A DNA stretch of 64,000 bases from Yinghuangia sp035454725 (GCF_051388935.1 NZ_JBPKBI010000001.1:372001-436000); one strand, 5' to 3'; shown: positions 16,639 through 26,291, counted from the first letter of the stretch. A program made the numbers and translations. Notes: generated from the letters alone by a model not told the origin.

Positions 16639-17690
16639 CGCGCCACCTCGTCGAGACGACCGCGCAGCGTCGGCCACACGGTCGCGAACGAGTGGCGGGC
16701 CTCGGCCACCGCGAAGCGCTGCACGGTGTACAACTCGCCGAGCACGAAAGCCGCCGCGCCGCCCATACGCGGCGACAGCGCGAGCTCCCGCGCGACGTCG
16801 GCGGCCAGTGCCGCGTCCTGGTGTGTGCCCAGAGACTCGGTCACCGCCTTCATGCGCTTGGCCAGGTCCTTCGCGGGCGGGCCGAACTCCGGTGCGGCGA
16901 GGTCGGCCGCGTACCGCGCGCGTTTGCCCAGGATGCGTACGCGGTGCCACGCCTCGTCGTCCTCGCCGGACAGCGGAACAGGCTGCGCGTACGGCACGGC
17001 GGCCTCGGCCAGGGGCAGCGCGTCGGCGCCCTTGGCGAGTTTGCGGAATGCCGCCGCGGCGAGTTTGGGGACCACCCTGCCGACCGGCTGCGCGGCCTTG
17101 CCGGCGAAGGTCAACCCCAGCCGCGGCTTGGCGAGTTGCTCGGCCAGAGCGGCGAAGTCCGCGGAATCCAGGGCGCGCAGCGCGGCGTCGTGCCCGCCGG
17201 CGAGCCCGCCGCGCAGGCGCCGTTCGACGGCGGCGCGGGCGCGCGGGGTGCCCGACCGCACCGGAAGCCGGTCGAGCGCGTCGAGGAGCCGGGCCAGCAG
17301 GACTTCGTTGTCGCGTTCCCCGGCGAGGCAGTCGGCCATCCAGCGCAGTTCGGTCGACAGCGCTTCGGCGGAGGCGGCTTCGACGAGCGGGGCGCACGTG
17401 CGCAGTGAGCTGCGCATCCGGCGCGCGGCCACCCGCATGCGGTGTGCGGAGTCCTCGCCGCCGTCCCGGACGCGCGGTGCCTGGGCGAGGAACTCGGCGG
17501 CCTCGGCGGTCAGATGGTCGAGCAGCACGTCGCCGGCCGTGCGCCCCGACGCGGAGGGAGCGGCGTCCGTCTCCGGGGCGCGGCGGGGCGGCGCGTCGGA
17601 GTCGTCTCGCGGGCGCGGCAGTTTCGCCGCGGCCCTGCCTTCGTCGTCCGCCGTCACCCCGCCGTTCTTGCGCCGCTCACTCCGGCCCAC
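16626..17690 (-). CDS. CHAD-domain protein (polyphosphate-associated)
   Basis: A 354-residue protein. An acidic and basic disordered stretch of about 60 residues precedes a helical CHAD domain with its conserved His and Arg/Lys pattern (AHRMRVAARRMRSSLRTCAP, LARLLDAL, WHRVRILGKRARYAADL, LGTHQDAALAADVARE). CHAD domains bind polyphosphate through these basic residues, which fits its place directly after ppk. The start overlaps the ppk end by 14 bases, and its own end overlaps the Nudix gene. The likely job is to bind or organise polyphosphate made by Ppk; this role is from family knowledge. Confidence 0.9.
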   Translation of the reverse strand: MGRSERRKNGGVTADDEGRAAAKLPRPRDDSDAPPRRAPETDAAPSASGRTAGDVLLDHLTAEAAEFLAQAPRVRDGGEDSAHRMRVAARRMRSSLRTCAPLVEAASAEALSTELRWMADCLAGERDNEVLLARLLDALDRLPVRSGTPRARAAVERRLRGGLAGGHDAALRALDSADFAALAEQLAKPRLGLTFAGKAAQPVGRVVPKLAAAAFRKLAKGADALPLAEAAVPYAQPVPLSGEDDEAWHRVRILGKRARYAADLAAPEFGPPAKDLAKRMKAVTESLGTHQDAALAADVARELALSPRMGGAAAFVLGELYTVQRFAVAEARHSFATVWPTLRGRLDEVARWGG

Positions 17691-19863
17691 GTCGTCGCCT
17701 CCTCAGCTCGATGAGGTGGTCCTGTACGTCCCGCAACGCGCTGCCGTCGGGCGCGGTGGCGTGCCTGGTCCACGTCCCGTCGGGGCCGAGATGCCACGAA
17801 GCGGTCTCGTCGCTCATGCCGAGGTCGACGAATTCGGCGATCTGGTCCCGGTGTCGGCCGCTCAGACGTACCGCGGCCTCCACGCGCCGGTCAAGGTTTC
17901 GGTGCATCAGATCCGCGCTGCCGATCCACACTTCGGGCTCACCGCCGTTGGCGAAGACCCACACGCGGGAGTGTTCGAGGAACCGGCCCAGCACACTGCG
18001 GACCCGGATGTTCTCCGACAGCCCGCGAACTCCCGGGCGGAGCGCGGTTATCCCGCGGATCCACAGGTCGACGGGAACGCCCGCCTGCGACGCGCGGTAC
18101 AGCGCGTCGATGACGGTCTCGTCGACGATCGAGTTGGACTTGAGGCGGATGTACGCGGGCAACCCCTGCTCGTGGTTGGCCACTTCGCGTTCGATCCGCT
18201 CCACCAGCCCGTTGCGCAGCGAGTGCGGCGCGACCAGCAGCCGCCGGAAGGTCTGCGCGCGCGAGTAGCCGGACAGCCGGTTGAAGAGGTTGGACATGTC
18301 CTCGCCGACCTGGGGGTCGACGGTCAGCAGGCCCATGTCCTCGTACAACCGTGCGGTCTTCGGGTTGTAGTTGCCGGTGCCTATGTGGCAGTAGCGCCGC
18401 AGAGCCTCGCCTTCCTGCCTCACCACCAGCGACAGCTTGCAGTGCGTTTTGAGGCCGATGACGCCGTGCACGACGTGGCACCCGGCCTGCTCCAGCTTGC
18501 GTGCCCACTCGATGTTGTTGCTCTCGTCGAAGCGCGCCTTGAGCTCGACGAGGACGAGGACCTGCTTGCCGGACTCGGCGGCGTCGATGAGCGCGTCGAC
18601 GATCGGCGAGTCGCCCGACGTGCGGTAGAGCGTTTGCTTGATCGCCAGCACGTGCGGGTCGGCCGCGGCCTGCTCCAGGAAGGCCTGCACCGAGGTCGCG
18701 AACGAGTCGTACGGGTGGTGCACCAGCACGTCGCGCCGGCGCATCGCGGCGAAGACGTCCGCGGAGTGCGCGGTCTCCACCTCGGCGAGGTCGCGGTGGG
18801 TGCCGGCGATGAACTTGCGGTACTTCAGCTCGGGCCGGTCCAGGTCGGCGATCGCGTGCAGGCCCGTCAGATCGAGCGGGCCGGGCAGCGGATACACCTC
18901 TTTCTCGCCGACGCCGAGCTCGCGTACCAGCAGGTCGAGCACGTGCGGGTCGATCGTCTCCTCGACCTCCAGGCGCACCGGCGGGCCGAAGCGGCGGCGC
19001 ATGAGTTCGCGTTCGAGAGCCTGGAGGAGGTTCTCGGCGTCGTCCTCCTCGACCTCCAGGTCCTCGTTGCGGGTCACGCGGAAGGTGTGCCGGCCGAGGA
19101 TCTCCATGCCGGGGAAGAGGTCCCCGAGGTGCGCGGCGATGACGTCTTCGAGCGGGACGAACCGGGCGGGGGAGACCTCGACGAAGCGCGGCAGCAGCGG
19201 CGGCACCTTGACGCGCGCGAAGTGCTGGTTGCCCGAGCGCGGGTTGCGGACGACGACCGCGAGGTTGAGCGACAGCCCGGAGATATAGGGGAACGGGTGC
19301 GCGGGGTCGACGGCCAAAGGCGTGAGGACCGGGAAAATCCGTTCACGGAAGAGCGTGTAGAGCGACTGGTGTTCGCCCTCGGTCAGGTCGTCCCAGCGCA
19401 GCAGCTCGATCTCGGCCTCGGCGAGCGCGGGCAGGACGTCGTGGTGGAAGCAGGTCGCGTGCCGGGCCATCAGGGCACGGCTGCGCGACCAGATGAGCTC
19501 CAGCACCTCGCGCGGTTGCAGGCCGCTGGCCGCGCGCACTGCCATGCCGGTCGCGATGCGGCGCTTGAGGCCGGCGACCCGGACCATGAAGAACTCGTCG
19601 AGGTTGGACGCGAAGATCGCGAGGAAGCGCGCGCGCTCCAACAGCGGCGTGTTCGGGTCCTCCGCGAGCTCCAGCACGCGTTCGTTGAACGCCAGCCAGC
19701 TCGCCTCCCGGTCCAGGAACCGGTCGGCGGGCAGGTCGGAGGGCGCCGTGAGCGCCGGTACGACGGCCACAGCGGGTCCCCCGGGAGTCGGCGTGCCGGC
19801 GGTCTCGCTCGGGACGGGCGCAAGATGGCGCGGACGGGCGGAGGCAGGCAGATCAGCGCTCAT
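17677..19863 (-). CDS. ppk: polyphosphate kinase Ppk1
   Basis: A 728-residue enzyme that reversibly transfers the terminal phosphate of ATP to polyphosphate. N-terminal domain: FLDREASWLAFNERVLELAE. The phosphohistidine region is visible as VLVHHPYDSFATSVQAFLEQ and HVVHGVIGLKTHCKLSLVVR, and the C-terminal segment includes IGTGNYNPKTARLYEDMGLL, all hallmarks of Ppk1. The start was placed at ATG 19863 (MSADLPASARP), with AGGAAG upstream; the longer frame is not convincing. It heads an overlapping operon ppk-CHAD-Nudix. No clear PHO box was found in the short upstream region, although ppk is often under PhoP control in streptomycetes. Confidence 0.95.
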   Translation of the reverse strand: MSADLPASARPRHLAPVPSETAGTPTPGGPAVAVVPALTAPSDLPADRFLDREASWLAFNERVLELAEDPNTPLLERARFLAIFASNLDEFFMVRVAGLKRRIATGMAVRAASGLQPREVLELIWSRSRALMARHATCFHHDVLPALAEAEIELLRWDDLTEGEHQSLYTLFRERIFPVLTPLAVDPAHPFPYISGLSLNLAVVVRNPRSGNQHFARVKVPPLLPRFVEVSPARFVPLEDVIAAHLGDLFPGMEILGRHTFRVTRNEDLEVEEDDAENLLQALERELMRRRFGPPVRLEVEETIDPHVLDLLVRELGVGEKEVYPLPGPLDLTGLHAIADLDRPELKYRKFIAGTHRDLAEVETAHSADVFAAMRRRDVLVHHPYDSFATSVQAFLEQAAADPHVLAIKQTLYRTSGDSPIVDALIDAAESGKQVLVLVELKARFDESNNIEWARKLEQAGCHVVHGVIGLKTHCKLSLVVRQEGEALRRYCHIGTGNYNPKTARLYEDMGLLTVDPQVGEDMSNLFNRLSGYSRAQTFRRLLVAPHSLRNGLVERIEREVANHEQGLPAYIRLKSNSIVDETVIDALYRASQAGVPVDLWIRGITALRPGVRGLSENIRVRSVLGRFLEHSRVWVFANGGEPEVWIGSADLMHRNLDRRVEAAVRLSGRHRDQIAEFVDLGMSDETASWHLGPDGTWTRHATAPDGSALRDVQDHLIELRRRRRGPE

Positions 19864-19972
19864 ATGATCATTCTTCCTCGCGTGGGTGTATCCACGGTAA
19901 AGGCCAGACGACGCCCCGGACACCGGAGGGCCTTCGCCTGCTCGCAGGCCCTGCCGTGACCGCGGGAGCGCG

Positions 19973-20920
19973 TCAGCCCTGGTGCCGGTACATCACATCC
20001 ACCGTATGCACACGGAAGCCCAAACGGGTGTAAACGCTGACAGCCGGCTGGTTGTCGCCGTCGACATAGAGGAGGACTTCCGAGAGCGGTTCGCCGTCCA
20101 CGCGGACCTGCGCCAAATGGGTGAGTCCGACGGCGGTGAGAAGCTTACCGAGCCCGCCGCCCTGGAACGCAGGGTCCACACCCACGACGTACACCTCACC
20201 GAGCGCCCCCTCGCCTGATTGCGCCGGGTGCACTTTGGTCCAGTGGAACCCGACCAGCCTCCGGTCCGCGTCCTCGGCCAGGAAGAACCCCGCCGGGTCG
20301 AACCACGGCTCGGCGATCCGGCGCCGCAGATCGTCGTGGGTCCACGCTCCCTGTTCCGGATGATGCGCGAACGCCTTCGCGTTGAGCGCCAGCCACGCGT
20401 CGTCGTCCCGACCGGGCACGAACGTACGCACGGCCACCCCTGTCGGCTGCGACGTCTCCGGCACCGGCAGACCGACGGCCCGCCGCATCTGCCACAGCTC
20501 CCGGAACGCACCGAAGCCCATCCGGCCCGCCAAGTGCTCGGCCGCCGGCAGCTTCCCGTGCGCCCACACCCGCACGCCTTGGGTCTTGTCGCGGCTGCGT
20601 GCCTCGTCGATCAGCGCCTGGACGAGAACCCGCCCCAACCCCGCGCCGCGCGCCTCCGGCGCCACGAACAGTTCCCCCGAGGGCCCTTCACCCGGATCCG
20701 ACAGATCGAGATGCGCGTACCCGACCACCGTCCGGTCTGGCCGCCGCAACAGCAACTCCCGTGCTCCGGAGGCCCCGTGCCGAAGCTGCAGCCACGTCTG
20801 CTCCGACAGCGGCCCGACCCCGTCCACCCGCGTGGCCTCGTCGGCCAATTCCGCGACGACAGCCACATCGGCGGCATCCGCGCGATCGACCGCCTCGACA
20901 AAACCCTCTGCGTTCGCCAT
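19973..20920 (-). CDS. mshD: mycothiol synthase MshD
   Basis: A 315-residue tandem GNAT acetyltransferase that adds the acetyl group to Cys-GlcN-Ins, the last step of mycothiol synthesis. Both GNAT halves are seen, with acetyl-CoA loops VAPEARGAGLGRVLVQALID and VDPAFQGGGLGKLLTAVGLT. WTKVHPAQSGEGALGEVYVV and LLYVDGDNQPAVSVYTRLGF are typical of MshD. The start is ATG at 20920 (MANAEGF). Together with mshA at 48011-49372 it shows that the organism makes mycothiol, an actinobacterial marker. Confidence 0.95.
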   Translation of the reverse strand: MANAEGFVEAVDRADAADVAVVAELADEATRVDGVGPLSEQTWLQLRHGASGARELLLRRPDRTVVGYAHLDLSDPGEGPSGELFVAPEARGAGLGRVLVQALIDEARSRDKTQGVRVWAHGKLPAAEHLAGRMGFGAFRELWQMRRAVGLPVPETSQPTGVAVRTFVPGRDDDAWLALNAKAFAHHPEQGAWTHDDLRRRIAEPWFDPAGFFLAEDADRRLVGFHWTKVHPAQSGEGALGEVYVVGVDPAFQGGGLGKLLTAVGLTHLAQVRVDGEPLSEVLLYVDGDNQPAVSVYTRLGFRVHTVDVMYRHQG

Positions 20921-21183
20921 GCGCCAACCGTAAAGCGCGTCGTGCGGGCACCGAGCAGGGACAGCCGACTTCGTGCTCGGGCGACCGACCGCCGCCGGTG
21001 TACCGGGAATCACCGGCGAGTTCGGGGTGTCGGAGTCGCCGGTGAGGGTGAACGCCGGCACCGTCCTGCCGTCCCCGATGTCCCAACCGCGAAGCTGGGG
21101 AACAAGCCCCAGCGGTGGCGGGGCGCGGCCCGATAGCGTGTCGAGACTGACCGACCTGCCCCCCACGAACAGGATCCGCTCCC

Positions 21184-21504
21184 ATGTCGTACGCGCCTCC
21201 GCCGGGCCCGCACGGCGGCATCCCCCACCAACAGCAGTGGGGGGCCGCGCCACCACCGCCGCGTCCTTACCGAGGACCGGCCGCGCCACGGAAGTTCATG
21301 GTCGCGGTGGCGGGATTGCTGATCGTCGTCGCGACGCTGTCGGCGATGGCGGTGACGGTGTTGTGGTGGGACAACGCGATCAAGGAGACGGGTTACACGG
21401 AGACCGACCTGTATGACGATCTGCCGCCGCCGCGTGGTCTGGGGGCGGAACTCCCGCCCGTTCCCGGCCCGGCCGATGTGCCTTCCGGTCTGACGGGTGA
21501 GTGA
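21184..21504 (+). CDS. small single-pass membrane protein with Pro-rich N terminus
   Basis: A 106-residue protein. About 37 Pro/Gly/Gln-rich residues lead to one hydrophobic segment (FMVAVAGLLIVVATLSAMAV), followed by an acidic, Pro-rich outer part of about 45 residues. The stop is 3 bases before the start of a larger membrane protein with a similar Pro/Gln-rich N terminus, so the two are an operon and probably work together. No family recognised. Confidence 0.75.
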   Translation: MSYAPPPGPHGGIPHQQQWGAAPPPPRPYRGPAAPRKFMVAVAGLLIVVATLSAMAVTVLWWDNAIKETGYTETDLYDDLPPPRGLGAELPPVPGPADVPSGLTGE

Positions 21505-21507
21505 CGC

Positions 21508-23745
21508 ATGACGAACCCCCCTCCTCCCTTTCAGGTTCCGGACGGCAACGAGCCCGACGACAACCAGCAGCAGCCGTACGTGCCGCCCCAGGGGCAGTAC
21601 GGACCGCCCCAGGGCGACCCGCAGGCGTTCACACCGCCGTACGGCATTCCCGCGGCCCACAACCCGCAGCAGCCGCCACCTCCTCAGGGGCCGCAACAGC
21701 AGTCCTGGGCGCCGCCTCCGCAAGACCAGCAGCAATGGCAGCCGCCGCAACAGGACCAGCAGTGGCAGTCCCCGCAGCAGTCCCCGCAGCAGCCCCCGCA
21801 GCAGAGCCGACAGTGGGCACCGCCGCCGGCGCAGCAGTTCCAACCGCCGCCACCGCAGCAGTTCCAGCCGTCGCCACCGCAACAGGGCGGGCAGCAGCCG
21901 CCGTTCGCGCCCCCGCAGCAGGCGGCCCCGCAGCCGCCCTACGCGCCGCCTCAGCCCACCCCGCCTCAGCCGCAGTGGTCGGGCGGTGGCGGACCCGTTG
22001 CGTCGCCGGCGGCCGGCGAGGGTGTCGGTGCCGCCGCGTTCACACCGGCCGGGATGCCGCCCCCGATGGGAGCGCCGACAGGCTTCGATTCAGGGCCGGG
22101 CGGCGGCATGCCCGTCGGCGGCCCGCCGAGGAGCCACGACTCGGGGCCGGGCAGCGGCGGTGGCGGCTTCCCGCCGGCGAGCGCGCCGCCTCCGTCGTCG
22201 TACGGCCCGCCAAGTCGCCCACAGGCCCTGCAACTCGGCCCGCCGCGCGCGCCGCGACCACACAAGCACAAGCGCTCTGTGCTGCTGCCGACGGCCGTCG
22301 GCGCGCTCTTGATCGCGGCCGTCGCCATTCCGGGCGCGGTCAAGCAGGCCGAGCGCGACCCAAGCGGCAGTTCCGCAGGGGAACCGCTGGCCAAGGCGGA
22401 AGTCCTCTGGTCCATCAGGGAGGGGCGTGACGGCCCCGAGACGCCGCCGACCAAGGTCGGGGAAGAGAAGCTCAATCGCGCGGGTGTGTGGTACACCGAC
22501 ACGACCGTGGTGATCGCCGAGGCCAAGCGGCTTGCCGCGTACAACCTGGACACCGGCGCACTGGCGTGGGAGTACTCCTCGTCGGACGGCGAGTGGGTCT
22601 GCGACGTGGACCTGCAAGGCGGGTCGAAAGAGGCCTTCGTCGCCTTCGGCGGTGAGAAGGACTGCTCGACCCTCGAAGCCGTCGACATCGTCGCGGGCAA
22701 GAAGATCTGGTCGACGCCGACCAAGGAGGACAAAGCCGACAGCGGTGTCCCCGACCTCGGGGACCTCGGCTTCAACATGTCCACGGGCATCGCGGTGTCC
22801 GGCGGCGTCGCGGTGTTCAACGAGGTGGGCTACCGGGTCTCGGACGGCAGGAAACTGTGGTCGGCGGCGGAGACGCTCGGTGAGGACTGCTCCACCCTCG
22901 GCGGCGGTGGTTACTCGGGCGGCGCCAAGCTCGTCGTCGTCGCGTCGTGCGGGGGCGGTCTCGGCAGTGGTTCCACGGTGACGGAGCTCGACCCGGTGAG
23001 CGGCGCGCCAAAGTGGAAGTACGAGGTGCCGGGCGGAACCTCCTTCGGAGGCGGCACCGTGGCGGTGGTGTCCACGGACCCGGTCGTCGTCATGAAGTCG
23101 GAACTCAGTTTGAACCTCAAAAACCCGCCTCCGCCGGAAATCATCGTCCTCGACGACCAAGGCCGTGAATCTTTCAAGATCAATGACCTCCACGCAGTGG
23201 TCGCACCGCGCGGGAGTTCGGAAGCGTTGACCGGCACGGTGCCGATTCTGGCCACGGACAAGGTCATCTACATCCCGAGCACCGACCTGTCCGATTCGTT
23301 CGGCGGCCTCATGGGCGGTGCGAATCAGCTCTCGGCATACGACCGGGCGACCGGGCAAAAGTTGTGGACTCAGAGCGTGGCGACCGGTTCCAAGTTGTTC
23401 ACGATCAAATCGCAGGGTCAGATCTATCCGATCCGCGTCGAGGAATCGGGCGACCTGCTGGTGCTGGTCCAGGACGGTGGGACGACCAAGCTCCGCCCCA
23501 TGAGCCTGATTCGGGTCTCGGCACGCGACGGTTCGATGACGAACCTGAAGGAGTTTCCGAAGCGCGTCACCGTGGCCAAGGGGCTGATGTACTCGGTGCT
23601 GGTGCACGAGAGGGACGGACGTGTCTTCTTGGCCGCTCAGCCGAAGGGTCCGGACCCGGCGATGGAAAACCTGCCCTTCGAGAACCCTCTGGGGCAAGCG
23701 GTCCACTACGACATGTCGTCGTACCGCCTCATCGTGATGCAGTAG
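21508..23745 (+). CDS. membrane-anchored PQQ-like beta-propeller protein
   Basis: A 745-residue protein. Residues 1-250 are a Pro/Gln-rich low-complexity region (repeats such as PQQSPQQPPQQ), followed by a basic patch and one hydrophobic segment (SVLLPTAVGALLIAAVAIPG). The outer part has propeller-like repeats in which 'TGALAWEYSS', 'AGKKIWSTPT', 'DGRKLWSAAE', 'SGAPKWKYEV' and 'TGQKLWTQSV' recur, the pattern of PQQ/BamB-like blades, here without evident cofactor sites. It probably serves as an extracellular binding scaffold. It is translationally linked to the small membrane protein before it, and ends at a strong terminator. Confidence 0.8.
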   Translation: MTNPPPPFQVPDGNEPDDNQQQPYVPPQGQYGPPQGDPQAFTPPYGIPAAHNPQQPPPPQGPQQQSWAPPPQDQQQWQPPQQDQQWQSPQQSPQQPPQQSRQWAPPPAQQFQPPPPQQFQPSPPQQGGQQPPFAPPQQAAPQPPYAPPQPTPPQPQWSGGGGPVASPAAGEGVGAAAFTPAGMPPPMGAPTGFDSGPGGGMPVGGPPRSHDSGPGSGGGGFPPASAPPPSSYGPPSRPQALQLGPPRAPRPHKHKRSVLLPTAVGALLIAAVAIPGAVKQAERDPSGSSAGEPLAKAEVLWSIREGRDGPETPPTKVGEEKLNRAGVWYTDTTVVIAEAKRLAAYNLDTGALAWEYSSSDGEWVCDVDLQGGSKEAFVAFGGEKDCSTLEAVDIVAGKKIWSTPTKEDKADSGVPDLGDLGFNMSTGIAVSGGVAVFNEVGYRVSDGRKLWSAAETLGEDCSTLGGGGYSGGAKLVVVASCGGGLGSGSTVTELDPVSGAPKWKYEVPGGTSFGGGTVAVVSTDPVVVMKSELSLNLKNPPPPEIIVLDDQGRESFKINDLHAVVAPRGSSEALTGTVPILATDKVIYIPSTDLSDSFGGLMGGANQLSAYDRATGQKLWTQSVATGSKLFTIKSQGQIYPIRVEESGDLLVLVQDGGTTKLRPMSLIRVSARDGSMTNLKEFPKRVTVAKGLMYSVLVHERDGRVFLAAQPKGPDPAMENLPFENPLGQAVHYDMSSYRLIVMQ

Positions 23746-23775
23746 ACCCGCGGAGAGTCGCAAGGAACCGACAAC

Positions 23776-23819
23776 AAACGCTGGGGCTGCCACCGCAATT
23801 GGTGGCAGCCCCAGCGTTT
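23776..23819. terminator. intrinsic terminator, probably bidirectional
   Basis: A perfect stem with arms AAACGCTGGGGCTGCCACC (23776-23794) and its complement (23801-23819), a 6-base loop and a T run after the plus-strand arm. It lies between the convergent propeller gene and the polytopic membrane protein gene and can end both transcripts. Confidence 0.9.
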
Positions 23820-23840
23820 TCCGGTGTCCGGTCTACGCCG

Positions 23841-25127
23841 TCACGGCTGGTTGCCGAACGGGCCGCTGCGGAAGTTGATGCCGTTCCACTTGCCGATGCG
23901 CGCGATCTCCCAGAGCGCGAGCACGGTGATCGCGGTGGCTCCGAGGATGCCGAGAGCAGCCTTGACGTTGTCCGGAACGGTGTCCTGGGTGTTCATGACG
24001 CCGGCGTCCAACGGGGACCAACTGTCGGCGATACCCAGCCAGGTGTCATTGAGCACCAGCGTCCACGCGAGCCACATACCGAGCAGCGCCGGCAGCAGCG
24101 GGTGGCCGTCGATCGCTCCGAACAAGTGTCGGGTGACCTGCCACAGAGCCCCGAGAGCGAACAGCACAGTCCACAACATGACGAACGCGGAGGCCCAGGA
24201 CAATACGAGTTGGAGTGTCGTCCCGTCTTCGTTGATCATGTACGTTTTGTGCCTGAGCCCCGCTCCGGCGTGCAGCCCCACGTACGCCCCGATGCCGGCC
24301 GCCGTGACGACCGCGAACAGGATGATCGTGCGGATGGGGTGCTGGAGTTGGCGAATCGTCGCCGTGCGCGTGTGCGGGGCTGCGAGCAGGGCCAGCAGCA
24401 TCCCGACCACCACGATGCCGAGCGCGCACAGGATCGGGGCGAGGATGACCCGGTCGATCACCGCACCGGCGAGTTCCTGACCGATGCTGATGGCGTCCGT
24501 CATGGTGTCCGCGGTTTTCTGCAGGCCGTTGACCTGCTGCGTGGTGCTTTCGTCCAGGCCCGGAATGCCCCCCGATCCCCCGGTCGGGACCGCGGTCGGG
24601 ATGTCGAAGGTCGGCATGTTCGTCGGGAGTTTGAAACCCGTCGGCATGTTCGTCGGAAAGTCGAAGTCCGTCGGCAGGCCTGTGGGCACGCGCGTCGCCT
24701 GCGGCGCCGGCATGTTGGCCATCGCCTCGACGGACGGCGTGGCCAAGTCCCCCGTCATGCCGAGATTCGTCGGCACGGACGGGGCCGATGGGGTGGTGCC
24801 TGTTTGGGGGAAGATCGACGGTTTGCCCGTCTTCTTCTCGTAGAAGACCCGCAGGAAGATTCCGAAGACCACCGCGAGCCCCAGCCACGCGCGGACCCGG
24901 ATCACCCGTTCCATGACCGGATCCGGTCGCCCGCAGCGGTACTTCGGCTTCAGCAGCTTGCTCGCGAGGAATACCGGCAGCACGACCGCGGCGATGTTGG
25001 TCAGCCAGCGGCGTTCGGTTTCGACCGGGGTTTCGCCGCGGGCGTTGCGTGGTGGTTCGGGGGCGAGGGGTGGCTGCTGTCCATATGCGGGTGGTGCGCC
25101 CGGCGCGTAGGACTGCTGGTGCGCCAT
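23841..25127 (-). CDS. polytopic membrane protein with Pro/Thr-repeat loop
   Basis: A 428-residue protein of unknown family. Residues 1-45 are Pro/Gln/Ala-rich; two hydrophobic segments follow (RRWLTNIAAVVLPVFLASKL and AWLGLAVVFGIFLRVFY). A loop of about 85 residues then contains spaced PT motifs (PTGLPTDFDFPTNMPTG, KLPTNMPTFDIPTAVPTG). Five more hydrophobic segments follow. The topology loosely resembles TrbL/VirB6-like channel proteins, but no motif supports that. The start is ATG at 25127 (MAHQQSYAPG). Single gene, ending at the shared terminator. Confidence 0.7.
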   Translation of the reverse strand: MAHQQSYAPGAPPAYGQQPPLAPEPPRNARGETPVETERRWLTNIAAVVLPVFLASKLLKPKYRCGRPDPVMERVIRVRAWLGLAVVFGIFLRVFYEKKTGKPSIFPQTGTTPSAPSVPTNLGMTGDLATPSVEAMANMPAPQATRVPTGLPTDFDFPTNMPTGFKLPTNMPTFDIPTAVPTGGSGGIPGLDESTTQQVNGLQKTADTMTDAISIGQELAGAVIDRVILAPILCALGIVVVGMLLALLAAPHTRTATIRQLQHPIRTIILFAVVTAAGIGAYVGLHAGAGLRHKTYMINEDGTTLQLVLSWASAFVMLWTVLFALGALWQVTRHLFGAIDGHPLLPALLGMWLAWTLVLNDTWLGIADSWSPLDAGVMNTQDTVPDNVKAALGILGATAITVLALWEIARIGKWNGINFRSGPFGNQP

Positions 25128-25274
25128 CAGTTGAAGCCTTCCCCGAGAATCCCGTTTTGCCGAACAAGGTAGGGAGGTTAGCAATCCCACCGTTCTGCGG
25201 GGAGGTTGCGAAGGGTCGCCGGAGGTGGTTGAGGGCCTTCCCTCAGCATCCGCGACCTTCGTCAGTCGCAGTCG

Positions 25275-26291
25275 TCAGCAGCCGCAACTGCGGCGAACCA
25301 CCAGGCGGGCCGGGAAGCTTCGTACGCGGACCTCTCCGGGAGCCGCGGGTTCGCGTTCCAAGGCGAGGTCGACGGCGGCCTGGGCCATGGCCGCGCGGTC
25401 GGTTGTCACGGTTGTGAGCGGTACTTCGGCGACGGCCGCCTCGGCGATGTCGTCGAAGCCGACCACGACGAGGTCGTCCGGCACCTTCAAGCCGAGTTCG
25501 CGGGCCGCGCGCAGTACGCCGATGGCCTGGTCGTCGGTCGAGCAGAACAGGGCGGTCGGGCGGTCGGCTTCGGCGAGCAGGTCGCGGGCCACGGCGTGCG
25601 CGCCGAAGCGGTTGAACGGCGCCCCGCGCACCAATCCTTCGGTGGCCAGCCCGGATTCGTCCATCGCCCGGCGCCAGCCGATGACGTGGTCGGTCACCGG
25701 GTCGCCGAGTTCCGGTGTCGAGGGCGGGCCGCCGAGACAGTGGATGCGGTGCAGGCCGTGTGCCTCGATCAGATGGCGGGTGGCGAGGTACGCGCCCTGC
25801 ACGTCGTCGAGTACGACGGCATCACCGCTGAGCGCGTTGGGTTGACGGTGCATCAGGACCACGCGGACGTCCCGCGCTGCGATCTCCTGTGCCGCGCGCT
25901 CCGACGGGCCCTGGCTCACCAGCACGAGGCCGGACACCTGCATGCCCAAGAACGCCCGTACGTAATGGAGTTCGCGGTCGTCGTCGTAGTCGGAATTGCC
26001 GATCAGAACCAGTCGGCCCTTGTCGAAAGCAGCCTTCTCGACGGTGTGCGCGAGTTCGGCGAAGAACGGCTGCCGGGCATCCGGCAACACCAGGCCGATC
26101 AGATTCGTACGCCGGCTCGCCATCGCCTGGGCGACGCTGTCCGGCCGATAGCCGAGCTGCTCTATCGCGGCGAGCACACGCTCGCGCGTGGCCGGCGCGA
26201 CCGGCCTCGGGCCGTTGTTGACCACATAGCTGACCACGGCTGTCGACGTTCCGGCGAGGCGGGCTACGTCGTCACGGGTCACCTTGGGCAC
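25275..26291 (-). CDS. LacI-family transcriptional regulator
   Basis: A 338-residue regulator. Residues 1-55 form the LacI helix-turn-helix and hinge (VTRDDVARLAGTSTAVVSYV, RERVLAAIEQLGYRPDSVAQ). The remainder is a periplasmic-binding-protein-like ligand domain (NLIGLVLPDARQPFFAELAH, DDLVVVGFDDIAEA) that would bind a sugar-like effector. The C terminus ends in the odd sequence RRSCGC. The start GTG at 26291 lies 6 bases after TACAAT (26303-26298), suggesting a leaderless mRNA. No transporter or catabolic gene is adjacent, so its target is unknown. Confidence 0.88.
   Translation of the reverse strand: MPKVTRDDVARLAGTSTAVVSYVVNNGPRPVAPATRERVLAAIEQLGYRPDSVAQAMASRRTNLIGLVLPDARQPFFAELAHTVEKAAFDKGRLVLIGNSDYDDDRELHYVRAFLGMQVSGLVLVSQGPSERAAQEIAARDVRVVLMHRQPNALSGDAVVLDDVQGAYLATRHLIEAHGLHRIHCLGGPPSTPELGDPVTDHVIGWRRAMDESGLATEGLVRGAPFNRFGAHAVARDLLAEADRPTALFCSTDDQAIGVLRAARELGLKVPDDLVVVGFDDIAEAAVAEVPLTTVTTDRAAMAQAAVDLALEREPAAPGEVRVRSFPARLVVRRSCGC

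Noticed and set aside
15547..19959. A 1470-codon open frame on the plus strand
   Set aside because: It is the mirror of the minus-strand Nudix, CHAD and ppk genes. Its translation is Arg/Asp/Val/Gln-rich with no domain, as expected opposite high-G+C genes.
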